From Xaviernesmea oryzae (lineage in GTDB: Bacteria; Pseudomonadota; Alphaproteobacteria; Rhizobiales; Rhizobiaceae), in assembly GCF_900109605.1 (NCBI RefSeq), contig NZ_FOAM01000005.1, positions 186,001 through 250,000 on the forward strand: a DNA stretch of 64,000 nucleotides. Direction: 5' to 3'. The notes below the pieces were generated by a model. The model searched no databases. It was not told the DNA's origin and saw only the letters and a program-made list of their open reading frames with translations. Below, in pieces: positions 44,915 through 54,178 of the stretch; within the stretch, counting starts at the first letter, position 1; every line of letters begins with the position of its first letter. Made by a program: the position numbers and the translations under genes.

Positions 44915-45830
44915 GACGGCCACCTTTCATTTCCAGCCGCCAGCGCTGCACCGGATCGAGCGCGATGCGCAGCCAATTGGACAGAAGGTTGAGCGAAAGC
45001 GTGGTGAGGATGATGGCGAGGCCCGGCCAGAAGGACAGCCACCAGGCATTGGTCAGATATTGCCGCCCCTGCGAAATCATCAGGCCCCAGGTGATCTCGG
45101 GCGGCTGGATGCCGATGCCGAGGAAGGAGAGCGCGCTTTCGGCCAGCATGACATAGGCGAAATCGAGCGTCGCGAGCGTCACCAGCGTCGGCAGAACCAC
45201 CGGCAGGATATGGCGGAAAAGAATGCGCCTGCTGGACGCGCCCATAACCCTTGCTGCCTGAACGAACATGCGTTCGCGGATTTCCAGCACCTCGGCCCGG
45301 GCCGTGCGCAGATAGACCGGGATGCGGGTGATCGCCAGAACGAGGATGAGATTGAGGACGGAGGAGCCGAGCAAATAGAGCACGATCACGGCGATCAGCA
45401 GCGAGGGAAAGGACATGATGACATCGGCGAGCCGCATGATCACCTGTCCGAGCCGCGGCGAGGAAAAGCCGGCGACGAGGCCTAAAAAGGTGCCGGCAAT
45501 GCTCGACAGGAGAACGGCGCCGGCCGCGACCATCAGCGTGTTCTGCGCGGCAACGATGATGCGTGCCAGAAGCGGCCGCCCCAGCGCATCGGCCCCCAGC
45601 CAGTAGAACCAGTCGCGGCTCCAGTCGAAGGGCGCGAGATTGCGGCCGCGCAGGTTCTGCTTGACCGCGACGTCATCGAGCCAATGCGGGCCGATGATGG
45701 CAAGGATCAGCACCATGATCAGGAACAGGGCGGAGACCAGCGCGAACTTGTCGGCCCACAGCATGCGCAGGAAACGCGCGGCCGGATGGGGCTCGGGCAG
45801 GATGGCGTTTTCGGTCGAGGACAGGCTCAT
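44907..45830 (-). CDS. DppC-type ABC transporter permease
   Basis: 307 residues from the ATG at 45828-45830 with GAGGAGG upstream. A cytoplasmic N terminus precedes the first helix (FALVSALFLIMVLILAIIGP). A periplasmic loop DDVAVKQNLRGRNLAPFDWS follows, with the GADALGRPLLARIIVAAQNT element typical of DppC/OppC. The EAA-like coupling loop is VQAARVMGASSRRILFRHIL. It starts 14 bp after the DppB-type permease stop. Confidence 0.88.
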   Translation of the reverse strand: MSLSSTENAILPEPHPAARFLRMLWADKFALVSALFLIMVLILAIIGPHWLDDVAVKQNLRGRNLAPFDWSRDWFYWLGADALGRPLLARIIVAAQNTLMVAAGAVLLSSIAGTFLGLVAGFSSPRLGQVIMRLADVIMSFPSLLIAVIVLYLLGSSVLNLILVLAITRIPVYLRTARAEVLEIRERMFVQAARVMGASSRRILFRHILPVVLPTLVTLATLDFAYVMLAESALSFLGIGIQPPEITWGLMISQGRQYLTNAWWLSFWPGLAIILTTLSLNLLSNWLRIALDPVQRWRLEMKGGRHG

Positions 45831-45843
45831 CAATCGTGCCTCC

Positions 45844-46758
45844 TCAGTGGCGGATGCGTGGATCGAGCAGCGCATAGGCAAGATCGATCAGCAGGTTCAT
45901 CAGGAAAATGGCAAGCGCGGTCACCAGGATCGCCGCCAGCACCACGTTGAAATCGCGCTGGAGGATGCTGTCGATCATCAGCTTGCCGACACCGGGAAAG
46001 CCAAAGATCGTCTCGACGATCACGGCGCCGTTGAGCAGACTCGCCGCCTGGTCGCCCATCACGGTAATGACGGGCAGCATGGCGTTGCGTAGCGCATGGA
46101 CGAAGATAATCGGTCCCGCCTTGACGCCCTTGGCCCGGGCCGTCTTGACGTAGGCCGAGGACAGCGCGCCGATCATCGAGCCACGCACGACCTGCACGAT
46201 GATGCCGAAGGGCCGCACGAATAGAACCGCGACCGGCAGGATCCAATGCGCCAGCGACCCCGTGCCCGAGGTCGGCAGCCAGGCGAGATGCACCGAGAAG
46301 ACGACAATGGCGACGATCGCCACCCAGAAATCCGGCACCGAGGCGCCGACCAGAGAGACGGTGGAGGCGAAGCGGTCGAAAAAGCCGCCGGAGCGGAAGG
46401 CGGCCAGCGCGCCGACCACGATGGCCGCGACCGCGACCAGCGTCATGGTGATGACCGCCAGCCACAGCGTCCAGGTGAAGGCTTCCAGCACCACGTCCAG
46501 TGCCGGCCGTGCCTTGCGCAGGCTCTCGCCGAGGTCGCCGGTCAGCACATTGCCGACATAGCGGCCGAACTGGACCATGATCGGATCGTTGAGACCATGC
46601 AGCTCGCGAAACTGCTGCTTCAGCTCCGCCGAGGCTTCCACCGGCAGGAATAGCGCTGCCGGATCGCCTGTCAGCCGTGACAGGAAGAAGACGAGCACCA
46701 GAAGGCCGATCAGCGAGATCAGGCTCGACAGGGATCGCTGGCGAATGAAGCGAAGCAT
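45844..46758 (-). CDS. DppB-type ABC transporter permease
   Basis: 304 residues from the ATG at 46756-46758. The N terminus MLRFIRQRSLSSLISLIGLL is the usual DppB opening helix. A short periplasmic domain with ELHGLNDPIMVQFGRYVGNV is followed by five more helices and the coupling loop VKTARAKGVKAGPIIFVHAL. It pairs with the DppC-type protein downstream. The frame is open far upstream but earlier starts give no membrane leader. Confidence 0.88.
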   Translation of the reverse strand: MLRFIRQRSLSSLISLIGLLVLVFFLSRLTGDPAALFLPVEASAELKQQFRELHGLNDPIMVQFGRYVGNVLTGDLGESLRKARPALDVVLEAFTWTLWLAVITMTLVAVAAIVVGALAAFRSGGFFDRFASTVSLVGASVPDFWVAIVAIVVFSVHLAWLPTSGTGSLAHWILPVAVLFVRPFGIIVQVVRGSMIGALSSAYVKTARAKGVKAGPIIFVHALRNAMLPVITVMGDQAASLLNGAVIVETIFGFPGVGKLMIDSILQRDFNVVLAAILVTALAIFLMNLLIDLAYALLDPRIRH

Positions 46759-46877
46759 GGCAACCTCGATCGGCGGATAAGAGAAAAGGACGGCGGCGGA
46801 GGTTCCGCCGCCTGAGACCTGCCGCATCGAAACCATGATGCGGCAGGCCGTCTGGCTCGAACGTCGCGCAAAGGCGC

Positions 46878-48386
46878 TTATTTGATGCCGATCTCGGAGA
46901 GCTGCAGCATCGAGTTGGTGGCGATCGTCGGCTTCCAATCGAGACGCTCGGAGACGCGCGAGAAGCCGACCATGTGGAACAGCAGCACATCCGCCACCAC
47001 GTCGTCATGCAGATAGGCGAAGAGCTGAGACCAGAGCTTGGCGCGCTCGTCGCCGACGGCGGCCGAGGCCTTCTGGATCAGATCGTCCACCTTCGGGTCG
47101 GAAAAGCCCGACTGCGTGCCCTTCGAGTCATATTTGAAGAACATGGTGAAGGACGGGTCGCCCTTGGAATTGTCATGCATGGCGGCGACGATGATCGGGC
47201 CGCGGCCTTCCTTGAACGGCTTCGAATAATAGCCCTCGTGCTCGGCCACTTCGACGAACTTCAGGTCGATCTTGAAGCCGACCTCCTGGAGCTGCGCCTG
47301 GATCGCCTCCATGATCTCCGTCACATTCGGGAAATTGGCGGTGCGGGCGATGATCGTGATCGGCGTATCGACCTTTACGCCGGCAGCCTTGGCCTCTTCC
47401 AGGAGCTTCTTGGCGCCATCCGGATCATAGGGGAAGACCTTCACATCCGGGTTCCAGCCGAGCGTGGTGGGCGGCACCAGCGCGGTGGCGAGCACGGCGT
47501 CCTGCGGCACCAGCGTGCCGAGGAATGCCTGGCGGTCGATCGCGAGATTGAGCGCCTTGCGTACGCGGACATCGTTGAGCGGGGCGATATTGTGGTCGAG
47601 CCGCATATAGACGGTCTCGCTGTCGAGATAGGAGAAGTCCGTCTTGTCATTGGTGGCGTCGAGCTGTGAGATCGACGGCGACAGATCGGCTTCGCCCGCT
47701 TGAACCATGGCGGCGCGCACCGAGGGGTCGGCACGGAAGAGATAGGTGGCTTCAGTCACCTGCGGCTTGGTGCCCCAATAGTCATCGCGGGCGGACAGCA
47801 CGATCTGCTGGCCCGGCGTCCAGTTGGACAGCTTGTAGGGACCGGTTCCGATCGGCTCGCGGATGAATTCGAGCGGCGTTTCTTCCGGAACGATGGTGAC
47901 GAGCGACATCAGAAGCGGCAGGATCGGCTGGACGGGATCGACCTTGAAGTCGACGGTCGCGTCGTCCACCACCTTCACATCCACTTTCATGCCGCCGAAG
48001 TAGCGGCGCGACTCGCAGGCATTCTTGTCGCTCATGATGCGGTCGAAGCTGTGCTTGACATCCTTGGCATCGAAGGTGGTGCCATTGGAGAAGGTGACGC
48101 CCTTGCGCAGGTGGAAGCGCCAGCTGCCGTCCTGCGTCTGCTCCCAGCTTTCGGCCAGACGCGGGACAACGCCCTTCTTGCCGCGCACATCGAGCTCCGT
48201 CAGCGTCTCGCTGACATTCTCCATGATGATGCGCCCGATATTGGAGCGCGTGGCCATGCAGGGCTCCAGCAGATCGGCCTCTTCGGCCAGAACGATCTTG
48301 ATCGGCCCGGATGCAGCCAGGGCGGGCGATAGGCCTGCCGCAAGCGCACCCACGGCCAAAACGCCCAGTTTCACACTGCTTCTCAT
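46878..48386 (-). CDS. Dipeptide-type (SBP_bac_5) substrate-binding protein
   Basis: 502 residues from the ATG at 48384-48386, preceded by GGGAGGAG. A signal peptide covers residues 1-25 (SSVKLGVLAVGALAAGLSPA). Family landmarks are the segment VVPRLAESWEQTQDGSWRFH, LRKGVTFSNGTTFDAKDVKH and IGTGPYKLSNWTPGQQIVL. Despite the name, many members bind oligosaccharides, nickel or opines. The cluster here, with sialidase-like and acid-sugar enzymes, argues for an acidic sugar ligand. It is the first gene of the minus-strand operon. Confidence 0.87.
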   Translation of the reverse strand: MRSSVKLGVLAVGALAAGLSPALAASGPIKIVLAEEADLLEPCMATRSNIGRIIMENVSETLTELDVRGKKGVVPRLAESWEQTQDGSWRFHLRKGVTFSNGTTFDAKDVKHSFDRIMSDKNACESRRYFGGMKVDVKVVDDATVDFKVDPVQPILPLLMSLVTIVPEETPLEFIREPIGTGPYKLSNWTPGQQIVLSARDDYWGTKPQVTEATYLFRADPSVRAAMVQAGEADLSPSISQLDATNDKTDFSYLDSETVYMRLDHNIAPLNDVRVRKALNLAIDRQAFLGTLVPQDAVLATALVPPTTLGWNPDVKVFPYDPDGAKKLLEEAKAAGVKVDTPITIIARTANFPNVTEIMEAIQAQLQEVGFKIDLKFVEVAEHEGYYSKPFKEGRGPIIVAAMHDNSKGDPSFTMFFKYDSKGTQSGFSDPKVDDLIQKASAAVGDERAKLWSQLFAYLHDDVVADVLLFHMVGFSRVSERLDWKPTIATNSMLQLSEIGIK

Positions 48387-48647
48387 CTCAACTCCTCCCC
48401 GTCTGTTCATGACGTTCCAGCGCCTCTTCTCCACGGTCGCCGGCCTGCCCAAACCATCTAGTTTTCCCTCATCTTTGTCAAATTGTTTTGCGGTAACAGA
48501 CGAAAAGAAAATTTTAACAGAGAATTTCATCATTATATTTCAATATTTTATAGGACTTTTTACAGCGGGATTTATTGTCGTTCGACGTTATAAAAACTTG
48601 ACAACTTAGCGATTATCGCGATTTTCTGCGCGGCAGAGGAGAGCGCC
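48387..48647. promoter_or_regulatory. AT-rich divergent promoter region of the acid-sugar cluster
   Basis: The 261 bp between the binding-protein and sialidase-like genes drop sharply in GC at 48470-48610. On the plus strand TTGACA lies at about 48598-48603, 45 bp before the sialidase start. On the minus strand TTGACA is followed by TAGATG after 15 bp. A GTCG-TT-CGAC dyad is near 48579-48588. It is the natural target for the cluster regulator at 52091. Confidence 0.5.
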
Positions 48648-49856
48648 ATGAACCCTGATGCCATTGCCGAAGCCATGACGGGCACCTTGTCTCAGCGAGC
48701 ACCGGGACGCATCGAGGCCTTCCTACCCTCGCCCATGGTGCAGAACCATGCGAGCTTTCTGCATGCGCTGCCGAATGGCGGGCTGATCTGTGCCTGGTTC
48801 GGCGGAACGCTGGAGGGCAAATCGGATATTTCGATCTTCGCCTCCGTGCTGACGCCGGGCGCGGAGGCTTGGGGACCACCCTGCCGCCTGAGTTTCGATG
48901 ACGATCATTCCGAACAGAACCCGGTCCTGTTCGAGGCGCCTGACGGACGGCTCCTGCTGTTTCACACCGTTCAGCCCGCCGGAAACCAGGATGAATGCCG
49001 AATCCGCATGGCCGAAATTGCCATCGATCCGGCCGATCCGTTGCGGCTGACGGCAAGCGAAGGCAGCTATCTCGATCTGCCGCGCGGCTGCTTCATCCGC
49101 GCGCCGCTGGTTCTTCGCGAGGATCGCGCCTGGCTTCTGCCGATCTTTCGCTGCGTCTCCCGTCCCGGTCAGAAATGGACCGGCAGCCACGACACGGCAG
49201 CGCTCGGCATCTCGCGGGATGGTGGCAAAAGCTGGACGCTTGAGACGCTTAGCGATTCCATCGGCTGCGTTCATATGAGCCCGGTGGCGATCGGCGGCAC
49301 GGCAAAGGACGGCCGGCTGGCCGCCTTCTTCCGCCGGCGCCAAGCCGATGCGGTCTACCGGACCGAGAGCGCGGATTTTGGCCTGACATGGTCGACGCCC
49401 GCGCCCACCGATTTGCCGAACAACAACTCCTCCATCGCCGCCATCCGCCTGGCCGACGGGCGGGTCGCGATGATCTGCAATCCCGTCAATGCGGCCGGTG
49501 TGAGCGAGCTGCGCGCCTCGCTCTATGACGAGTTGGGCGAGGACGATCAGCGGCCCGATGCCGATCCGGCGGGCGGCTGCGTTCCCGTCTGGGGCGTGCC
49601 GCGCGCGCCTGTTGCCGTCTGCCTGTCGGAGGATGGCGGCCTGAGCTTCCCCTCCCGCATCCTGATCGAGGACGGGCCGGGCACCTGCCTCAGCAACAAT
49701 TCCACTGACGGACGCAACCAGGAAATGTCCTATCCCTGGCTGCTGGAAGGCGCCGACGGCAGCCTGCACATGACCTACACCTATGGCCGCCGCGCCATCA
49801 AATATGTCCGCCTCGCGCCCGGCTGGGCCGAGCCTTCTGAAGGGAATACCCGATGA
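48648..49856 (+). CDS. Cytoplasmic sialidase-like (BNR repeat) protein
   Basis: 402 residues, BNR_2/exo-alpha-sialidase-like beta-propeller. Three Asp-boxes (S-x-D-x-G-x-x-W/F) are seen: SRDGGKSW at residues 189-196, SADFGLTW at 241-248 and SEDGGLSF at 327-334. The N-terminal strand [20 protein letters not shown] fits the family. There is no signal peptide and no membrane helix, so it should act in the cytoplasm on an imported compound. I see no clear F/Y-R-I-P motif, so true sialic-acid specificity is doubtful. ATG at 48648 with GAGGAGAG upstream. The stop overlaps the PdxA2-like gene by 4 bp. Confidence 0.75.
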   Translation: MNPDAIAEAMTGTLSQRAPGRIEAFLPSPMVQNHASFLHALPNGGLICAWFGGTLEGKSDISIFASVLTPGAEAWGPPCRLSFDDDHSEQNPVLFEAPDGRLLLFHTVQPAGNQDECRIRMAEIAIDPADPLRLTASEGSYLDLPRGCFIRAPLVLREDRAWLLPIFRCVSRPGQKWTGSHDTAALGISRDGGKSWTLETLSDSIGCVHMSPVAIGGTAKDGRLAAFFRRRQADAVYRTESADFGLTWSTPAPTDLPNNNSSIAAIRLADGRVAMICNPVNAAGVSELRASLYDELGEDDQRPDADPAGGCVPVWGVPRAPVAVCLSEDGGLSFPSRILIEDGPGTCLSNNSTDGRNQEMSYPWLLEGADGSLHMTYTYGRRAIKYVRLAPGWAEPSEGNTR

Positions 49857-50809
49857 GCGAGATCATTGGCATCACCATGGGCGACCCTTGCGGCGTCGGC
49901 CCCGAGATCACCGTTCGCGCCCTGGCGGAAATGCCGGAGGCGGAGCGCGCGAACACCCGCATCTATGGCAATCTGCCGACGCTGCAGGCCGCCGCCCACG
50001 CGCTGAAGATCGATCTCGACCTTACCCCCTTCGTGGCCGATCTGCCGATCGAGGGTGCGCCGCTTCCCTGGGGAAAGCTTTCGGCGGTTGCCGGTGACGC
50101 CGCCTTCCGCTTTATCGAGCGGGCGGTGCGCGATGCGGAGGCCGGCAGCATCGGCTGCATCGTCACCGCGCCGATCAACAAGGAAGCACTGAACGCCGCC
50201 GGCCATCATTATGACGGGCATACCGGCATGCTACGCAGTCTCACCGGCGCGTCTGCCGCTTTCATGCTTCTGGCCTCAGAGCGGCTGAAGGTCATTCATG
50301 TCTCCACCCATGTGGCGCTGGAGGAAGCGATCCGCCGAGCGACCACCGAACGCGTGCTGGCAACGATCCGCGCCGGCCACGGCCATCTCAAGCGCATCGG
50401 CTATGACAATCCGCGGATCGCCGTAGCAGGCATCAATCCGCACTGCGGCGAAAACGGTCTGTTCGGAACGGAAGACGATCAACATATCGCCCCTGCCGTT
50501 GCCGCAGCGCAGGCAGAAGGTATCAATGTTCAGGGCCCGATTTCGGCGGATACGGTCTTCCACCGCGCCTATTCCGGCAGTTTCGATCTCGTCGTCGCGC
50601 AATATCACGACCAGGGCCATATCCCGATCAAGCTCGTCGCCTTCGACACCGCCGTCAATGTCTCGATCGACCTGCCGATCGACCGCACCTCCGTCGACCA
50701 TGGCACCGCTTTCGACATTGCCGGCAAGGGCATAGCCGACCACGGCAACATGAAATCGGCCATCGCCTATGCCCGCCGGCTCGTCGCCGGCCGCGCAGGG
50801 AAAGGATAA
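49853..50809 (+). CDS. pdxA2: PdxA2-like 4-phospho-acid dehydrogenase
   Basis: 318 residues, PdxA family. The three metal His regions are visible: [33 protein letters not shown] and [20 protein letters not shown]. The N terminus [20 protein letters not shown] is standard. PdxA proteins next to DUF1537 kinases oxidise and decarboxylate 4-phospho-D-threonate or 4-phospho-D-erythronate to dihydroxyacetone phosphate instead of serving pyridoxal synthesis. A DUF1537 gene in this cluster supports that role. The start overlaps the sialidase-like gene; the alcohol dehydrogenase gene follows 5 bp later. Confidence 0.84.
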   Translation: MSEIIGITMGDPCGVGPEITVRALAEMPEAERANTRIYGNLPTLQAAAHALKIDLDLTPFVADLPIEGAPLPWGKLSAVAGDAAFRFIERAVRDAEAGSIGCIVTAPINKEALNAAGHHYDGHTGMLRSLTGASAAFMLLASERLKVIHVSTHVALEEAIRRATTERVLATIRAGHGHLKRIGYDNPRIAVAGINPHCGENGLFGTEDDQHIAPAVAAAQAEGINVQGPISADTVFHRAYSGSFDLVVAQYHDQGHIPIKLVAFDTAVNVSIDLPIDRTSVDHGTAFDIAGKGIADHGNMKSAIAYARRLVAGRAGKG

Positions 50810-50814
50810 ACGAC

Positions 50815-51933
50815 ATGGCAAGCGCTTCGATCACGCTTCATCAGCCGCGCCGCCTCGTTGTCGGCGCCGGCACCATCGCCGAGGTCGGCATCTGGGCCGG
50901 AGAGGTTGGCTCGACGCTGGTGCTGGCGACGCCGATCACCTCAGGCTTTGCCGACCGCCTGCAGCTAACAGGCAAGGTCAGCCTTTTCGACGCCATTCCC
51001 GGCGAGCCGGACACCGCCACGCTGGAGCACGCGCTGGCGGCCGCGCGCGAAGTCACGCCGGATCTGGTCGTCGGGCTTGGCGGCGGCTCGGTCATGGATG
51101 TGGCCAAGCTGGTGGCCGCTCTTTGGGATGGAGACCAAACACTGGCGGATGTGGCTGGGCCGAACCGCGTCGCCGGCCGGCGCACCCGCCTCGCGCAGGT
51201 GGCGACCACGGCTGGCACCGGCTCGGAGGCCGGGATCCGCGCACTGATCACCGATGAGGAAAAGGGCGCGAAGGTGGCGGTCGAAAGCCCGCATCTGATT
51301 GCCGATCTCGCGGTTCTCGATCCGCAGCTCACCTTCTCCGTGCCGCCGGCAGTGACCGCCGCCACCGGCGTCGATGCCATGGCCCATTGCGTGGAGGCCT
51401 TCACCAATCGGCGGGCCCATCCGATGATCGATGGCTTTGCCCGCATGGGCTTCCGGCTCGTCGGGCAATATCTCGCCCGTGCCGTAAAGGATGGCGGCGA
51501 CACGCAAGCGCGCGAGGGGCTGATGCTCGCCTCCTATTATGGCGGCATCTGCCTCGGGCCGGTCAACACCGCCGCCGGCCACGCCATCGCCTATCCGCTC
51601 GGCACGCGCCTGCATCTGCCACATGGCCTGGCCAATGCCATCGTCTTCCCGCATGTGCTGGCGTTCAATGAGCCGGTTGTCGCCGAGAAGACGGCGGAAG
51701 TGGCGGAGGCGCTGGGCTTCGGCACCAATCTTTCGCAGCACGCCTTGAGCGAGGCCGCACAGCGCTTCTGCCAGGATCTCGGCCTGCAGATGTCGCTGTC
51801 CGCCCATGGCGCGAAAGAGGGGGATCTGCCGTCTTTCTCCACAGAAGCACATGCGATCCGCCGGCTCATGGACAACAATCCAGCGGATATGCAGGTCGAG
51901 GACGTGCTCGGCATCTACCGCGCGGCGTTCTGA
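50815..51933 (+). CDS. Iron-containing alcohol dehydrogenase
   Basis: 372 residues, Fe-ADH family. The NAD-binding region has VVGLGGGSVMDVAKLVAALW and QVATTAGTGSEAGIRALITD. Metal ligands lie in GVDAMAHCVEAFTN (Asp, His) and AAGHAIAYPLGTRLHLPHGLAN (two His). It would reduce or oxidise an aldehyde/alcohol intermediate; relatives include lactaldehyde, maleylacetate and hydroxyacid-oxoacid enzymes. It is the third gene of the plus-strand operon, 5 bp after pdxA2. Confidence 0.84.
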   Translation: MASASITLHQPRRLVVGAGTIAEVGIWAGEVGSTLVLATPITSGFADRLQLTGKVSLFDAIPGEPDTATLEHALAAAREVTPDLVVGLGGGSVMDVAKLVAALWDGDQTLADVAGPNRVAGRRTRLAQVATTAGTGSEAGIRALITDEEKGAKVAVESPHLIADLAVLDPQLTFSVPPAVTAATGVDAMAHCVEAFTNRRAHPMIDGFARMGFRLVGQYLARAVKDGGDTQAREGLMLASYYGGICLGPVNTAAGHAIAYPLGTRLHLPHGLANAIVFPHVLAFNEPVVAEKTAEVAEALGFGTNLSQHALSEAAQRFCQDLGLQMSLSAHGAKEGDLPSFSTEAHAIRRLMDNNPADMQVEDVLGIYRAAF

Positions 51934-52090
51934 TAGGGCAAAGGCGCACCACCGCTCACGCTTGAACGACGAAGAAGGCGGTGCGCCAAATCCGCAACAG
52001 GAATGGAAGCCTGAACGGGGCACTTCAGCCGCCCTGTTCGGTGGCCGCCGAGACCAAGCCCTGAAGAACCACGGCGCGCGTCGCCGCCTT

Positions 52091-52801
52091 TTACAGAAGC
52101 TGGTGGGAGGATTGGAACAGCCGCTCGCGCGAGCCATTCAAATGCGATTCCATCAGCTTGCGCGCGCCTGCGCCATCGCGCGCGGCAATGGCTTCGGCGA
52201 TTGCCTCGTGCTCGGCAAAGACGCGGGCGAGGCCTGCGGCCTCCCGCTTGACCGAGACGCCGTGAAATTTCATTCCAACGGCGATATGGTCCTTCAGCGC
52301 CTCCATGGCGGTGGAGAAGTAATTGTTCTGCGCCGCCCGGGCGATGGCCAGATGAAACTGATAATCGGCATCCTCGCGGTGCGATTGACGATTGGTGGCG
52401 TCACGCATCAGTTCCAGCGCCTGGCGGATGGCGGTGAGCCCTGCCGCGTCGGCGCGTGCGGCGGCCGCGGCGGCTGCTGCCGGCTCCAGCGTCAGGCGGA
52501 ACTCGTAGCAGTTCAGGAGGTCGGCGACATTTTCCAGCTGGCCGAAGCCGAGCGGCTCACGCAGGCCCAACGCGCGCACGAAGCTGCCGGCGCCGCGTCG
52601 CGAATAGATCAGGCCCTGATCGCGCAGCCGCTTCAGCGCCTCGCGGATCACCGGACGCGACACCTCGAACTCCGCCGCCAGATCATGCTCCGTCGGCAGC
52701 CGCTCATCGGGCCGGTAAGCGCCCGATTTGATGGCCCTGTGCATGCGCTCGAAGACGATATCGGGTAGCGCCTTGCGCGTCGTTCCGTTGGCCAGCCCCA
52801 T
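52091..52801 (-). CDS. GntR-family (FadR/FCD) regulator
   Basis: 236 residues from the ATG at 52799-52801; a GTG at 52843 is an alternative. The N-terminal winged helix is PDIVFERMHRAIKSGAYRPD then LPTEHDLAAEFEVSRPVIRE. The FCD domain has the metal-binding pattern DADYQFHLAIARAAQN, then EHEAIAEAIAARDGAGARKL and MESHLNGSRERLF. FCD regulators sense carboxylates and sugar acids, which suits the cluster. It lies 62 bp after the DUF1537 kinase gene on the same strand and converges with the alcohol dehydrogenase. Confidence 0.86.
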   Translation of the reverse strand: MGLANGTTRKALPDIVFERMHRAIKSGAYRPDERLPTEHDLAAEFEVSRPVIREALKRLRDQGLIYSRRGAGSFVRALGLREPLGFGQLENVADLLNCYEFRLTLEPAAAAAAAARADAAGLTAIRQALELMRDATNRQSHREDADYQFHLAIARAAQNNYFSTAMEALKDHIAVGMKFHGVSVKREAAGLARVFAEHEAIAEAIAARDGAGARKLMESHLNGSRERLFQSSHQLL

Positions 52802-52863
52802 TTCAGTCTCGTCGTCCCTGCTTTCCGGCCCCAAGCGTGGCACCTGGGCCTGCCCTCACTTAT

Positions 52864-53886
52864 TCACTGCAACCGCGAAGCGATCTCCGTCAAGGTCCCG
52901 GCATGGCCGAAGCCGCCGGATTTGGCGATGATGCAGCGCCCCTGTGCTTCCGCCACGCCGAGGCCCGGAAGGCACTCGCCCCGCAGCCGGAACGCATGCA
53001 ACCCGGCCTTCAACAGCACGGCCTGCGCGGTGGCGCCGCCCGACAGCAGCCATGTGGCCGCGCCCTCGGTCAAGCCGGGTACGACCGACGCGGCGAGCCG
53101 CTCCGCCACCGCCTCCGGCGCGCAGGCTTCCGCTCCGGGGACGGCTTGCACCAACGTTAGCTGCGCGCTCGGCGCCTGCCTCGTCTCCGGCCCGAGATCG
53201 CCGTTGGGCGCCAGCCGCAGCTCGATGTCGCGCGCGGCGGTGAGCGCATCGATCTGGGCCAGCGTGATCGGATCGCGCGAGCCGATGACAAAGAGCGCCG
53301 CGCCTTTTGGCAGATCGACGGGGTCGGCCTGGGCTTTACCCGTCATCGCCTGAGCCAGCGCCTCGGAAAGCCCGCGTGCGCCAATCAGCAGGTCAGCGCC
53401 ATCACGTCGTGCCTCTTCGAGCACCGCCCGCATCGCCTCATCCGAGGCGACATCGGGTATATGGCATCGATCGGCGTGGACGCCGAGCTGCGCCCGCACC
53501 GCAATCGGCGTCTCCACGCCGAAGCCCTGGACGAAGCCCTGATGCACCACGCGCCCGAAAGCAGGAATGGCCGGCGCCACCAGCGCCCGGCGAAAGGGCA
53601 CCGCGTCGAGCTCGGCCGCAATATTGCCCTTCAATCGGGAGTCGACCTTCTTGAACAGCAGGACATCGTCGGGGAGCGCGGCGAGCGCCGTCTCCATCGC
53701 AAGGCGTGCGACGGCAGGCGCAACCTCCCTGCAGTCGAGATTGATGGACAGCACGGCCGGCCGCGCGTCGAGCGCCGCGCCGATCGCCTCCAGACGCAGC
53801 ACCACCTCCGTGTGCAATCCGCGACCGGCAAAGGGCGCAGCCGCATCCAGGGCGCCCGTGAGATCATCCGCCAGAATGGCCAGCAT
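52864..53886 (-). CDS. DUF1537 four-carbon acid-sugar kinase, short form
   Basis: 340 residues. The N terminus AILADDLTGALDAAAPFAGR matches the DUF1537 substrate domain. LFKKVDSRLKGNIAAELDAV, the segment ALVAPAIPAFGRVVHQGFVQ, and the C-terminal nucleotide motifs WLLSGGATAQAVL and IIAKSGGFG confirm the family. Characterised members (D-threonate and D-erythronate kinases, OtnK) phosphorylate the terminal hydroxyl of four-carbon acids. They are about 410-430 residues, so this one is some 70-80 shorter, mainly in the linker between domains. The key motifs remain. It provides the substrate expected by the PdxA2-like enzyme. Confidence 0.83.
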   Translation of the reverse strand: MLAILADDLTGALDAAAPFAGRGLHTEVVLRLEAIGAALDARPAVLSINLDCREVAPAVARLAMETALAALPDDVLLFKKVDSRLKGNIAAELDAVPFRRALVAPAIPAFGRVVHQGFVQGFGVETPIAVRAQLGVHADRCHIPDVASDEAMRAVLEEARRDGADLLIGARGLSEALAQAMTGKAQADPVDLPKGAALFVIGSRDPITLAQIDALTAARDIELRLAPNGDLGPETRQAPSAQLTLVQAVPGAEACAPEAVAERLAASVVPGLTEGAATWLLSGGATAQAVLLKAGLHAFRLRGECLPGLGVAEAQGRCIIAKSGGFGHAGTLTEIASRLQ

Positions 53887-53970
53887 CGTCCAAATCCAAA
53901 TCTGTTGTTATCTTCAGATTGATGAAATCTGCTTATTTGTCAACGATCTGATTTGAATTGATGACAACCA
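53887..53970 (-). promoter_or_regulatory. Candidate promoter/operator of the DUF1537-regulator operon
   Basis: On the minus strand a TTGACA overlaps the GntR-like element TTGTCAACGA (plus strand 53937-53946). A small inverted repeat CAGATT-N5-AATCTG lies between this and the start codon. The overlap would let the downstream FCD regulator control its own operon. The rest of the gap to 54178 shows no gene. Confidence 0.4.
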
Positions 53971-54178
53971 TCGCAATGTTCAGCGGTTTGATTGCCTGTA
54001 GGGCAAGTTCGTGGCGCGAGCGGACATGACGTGGACCAGTCTGCCGGCGGCTCACACGGCAAGACGAGCGAGGTTATGCAATTGGTTACGTGCTCGGGAA
54101 GGTAGAGACGTCGTGGAACGCGCGGGCATGGCGCGCTTCCGGCGCGCCTGCCGCGTGTGCTCTGCCGCAAGCGCCTGA

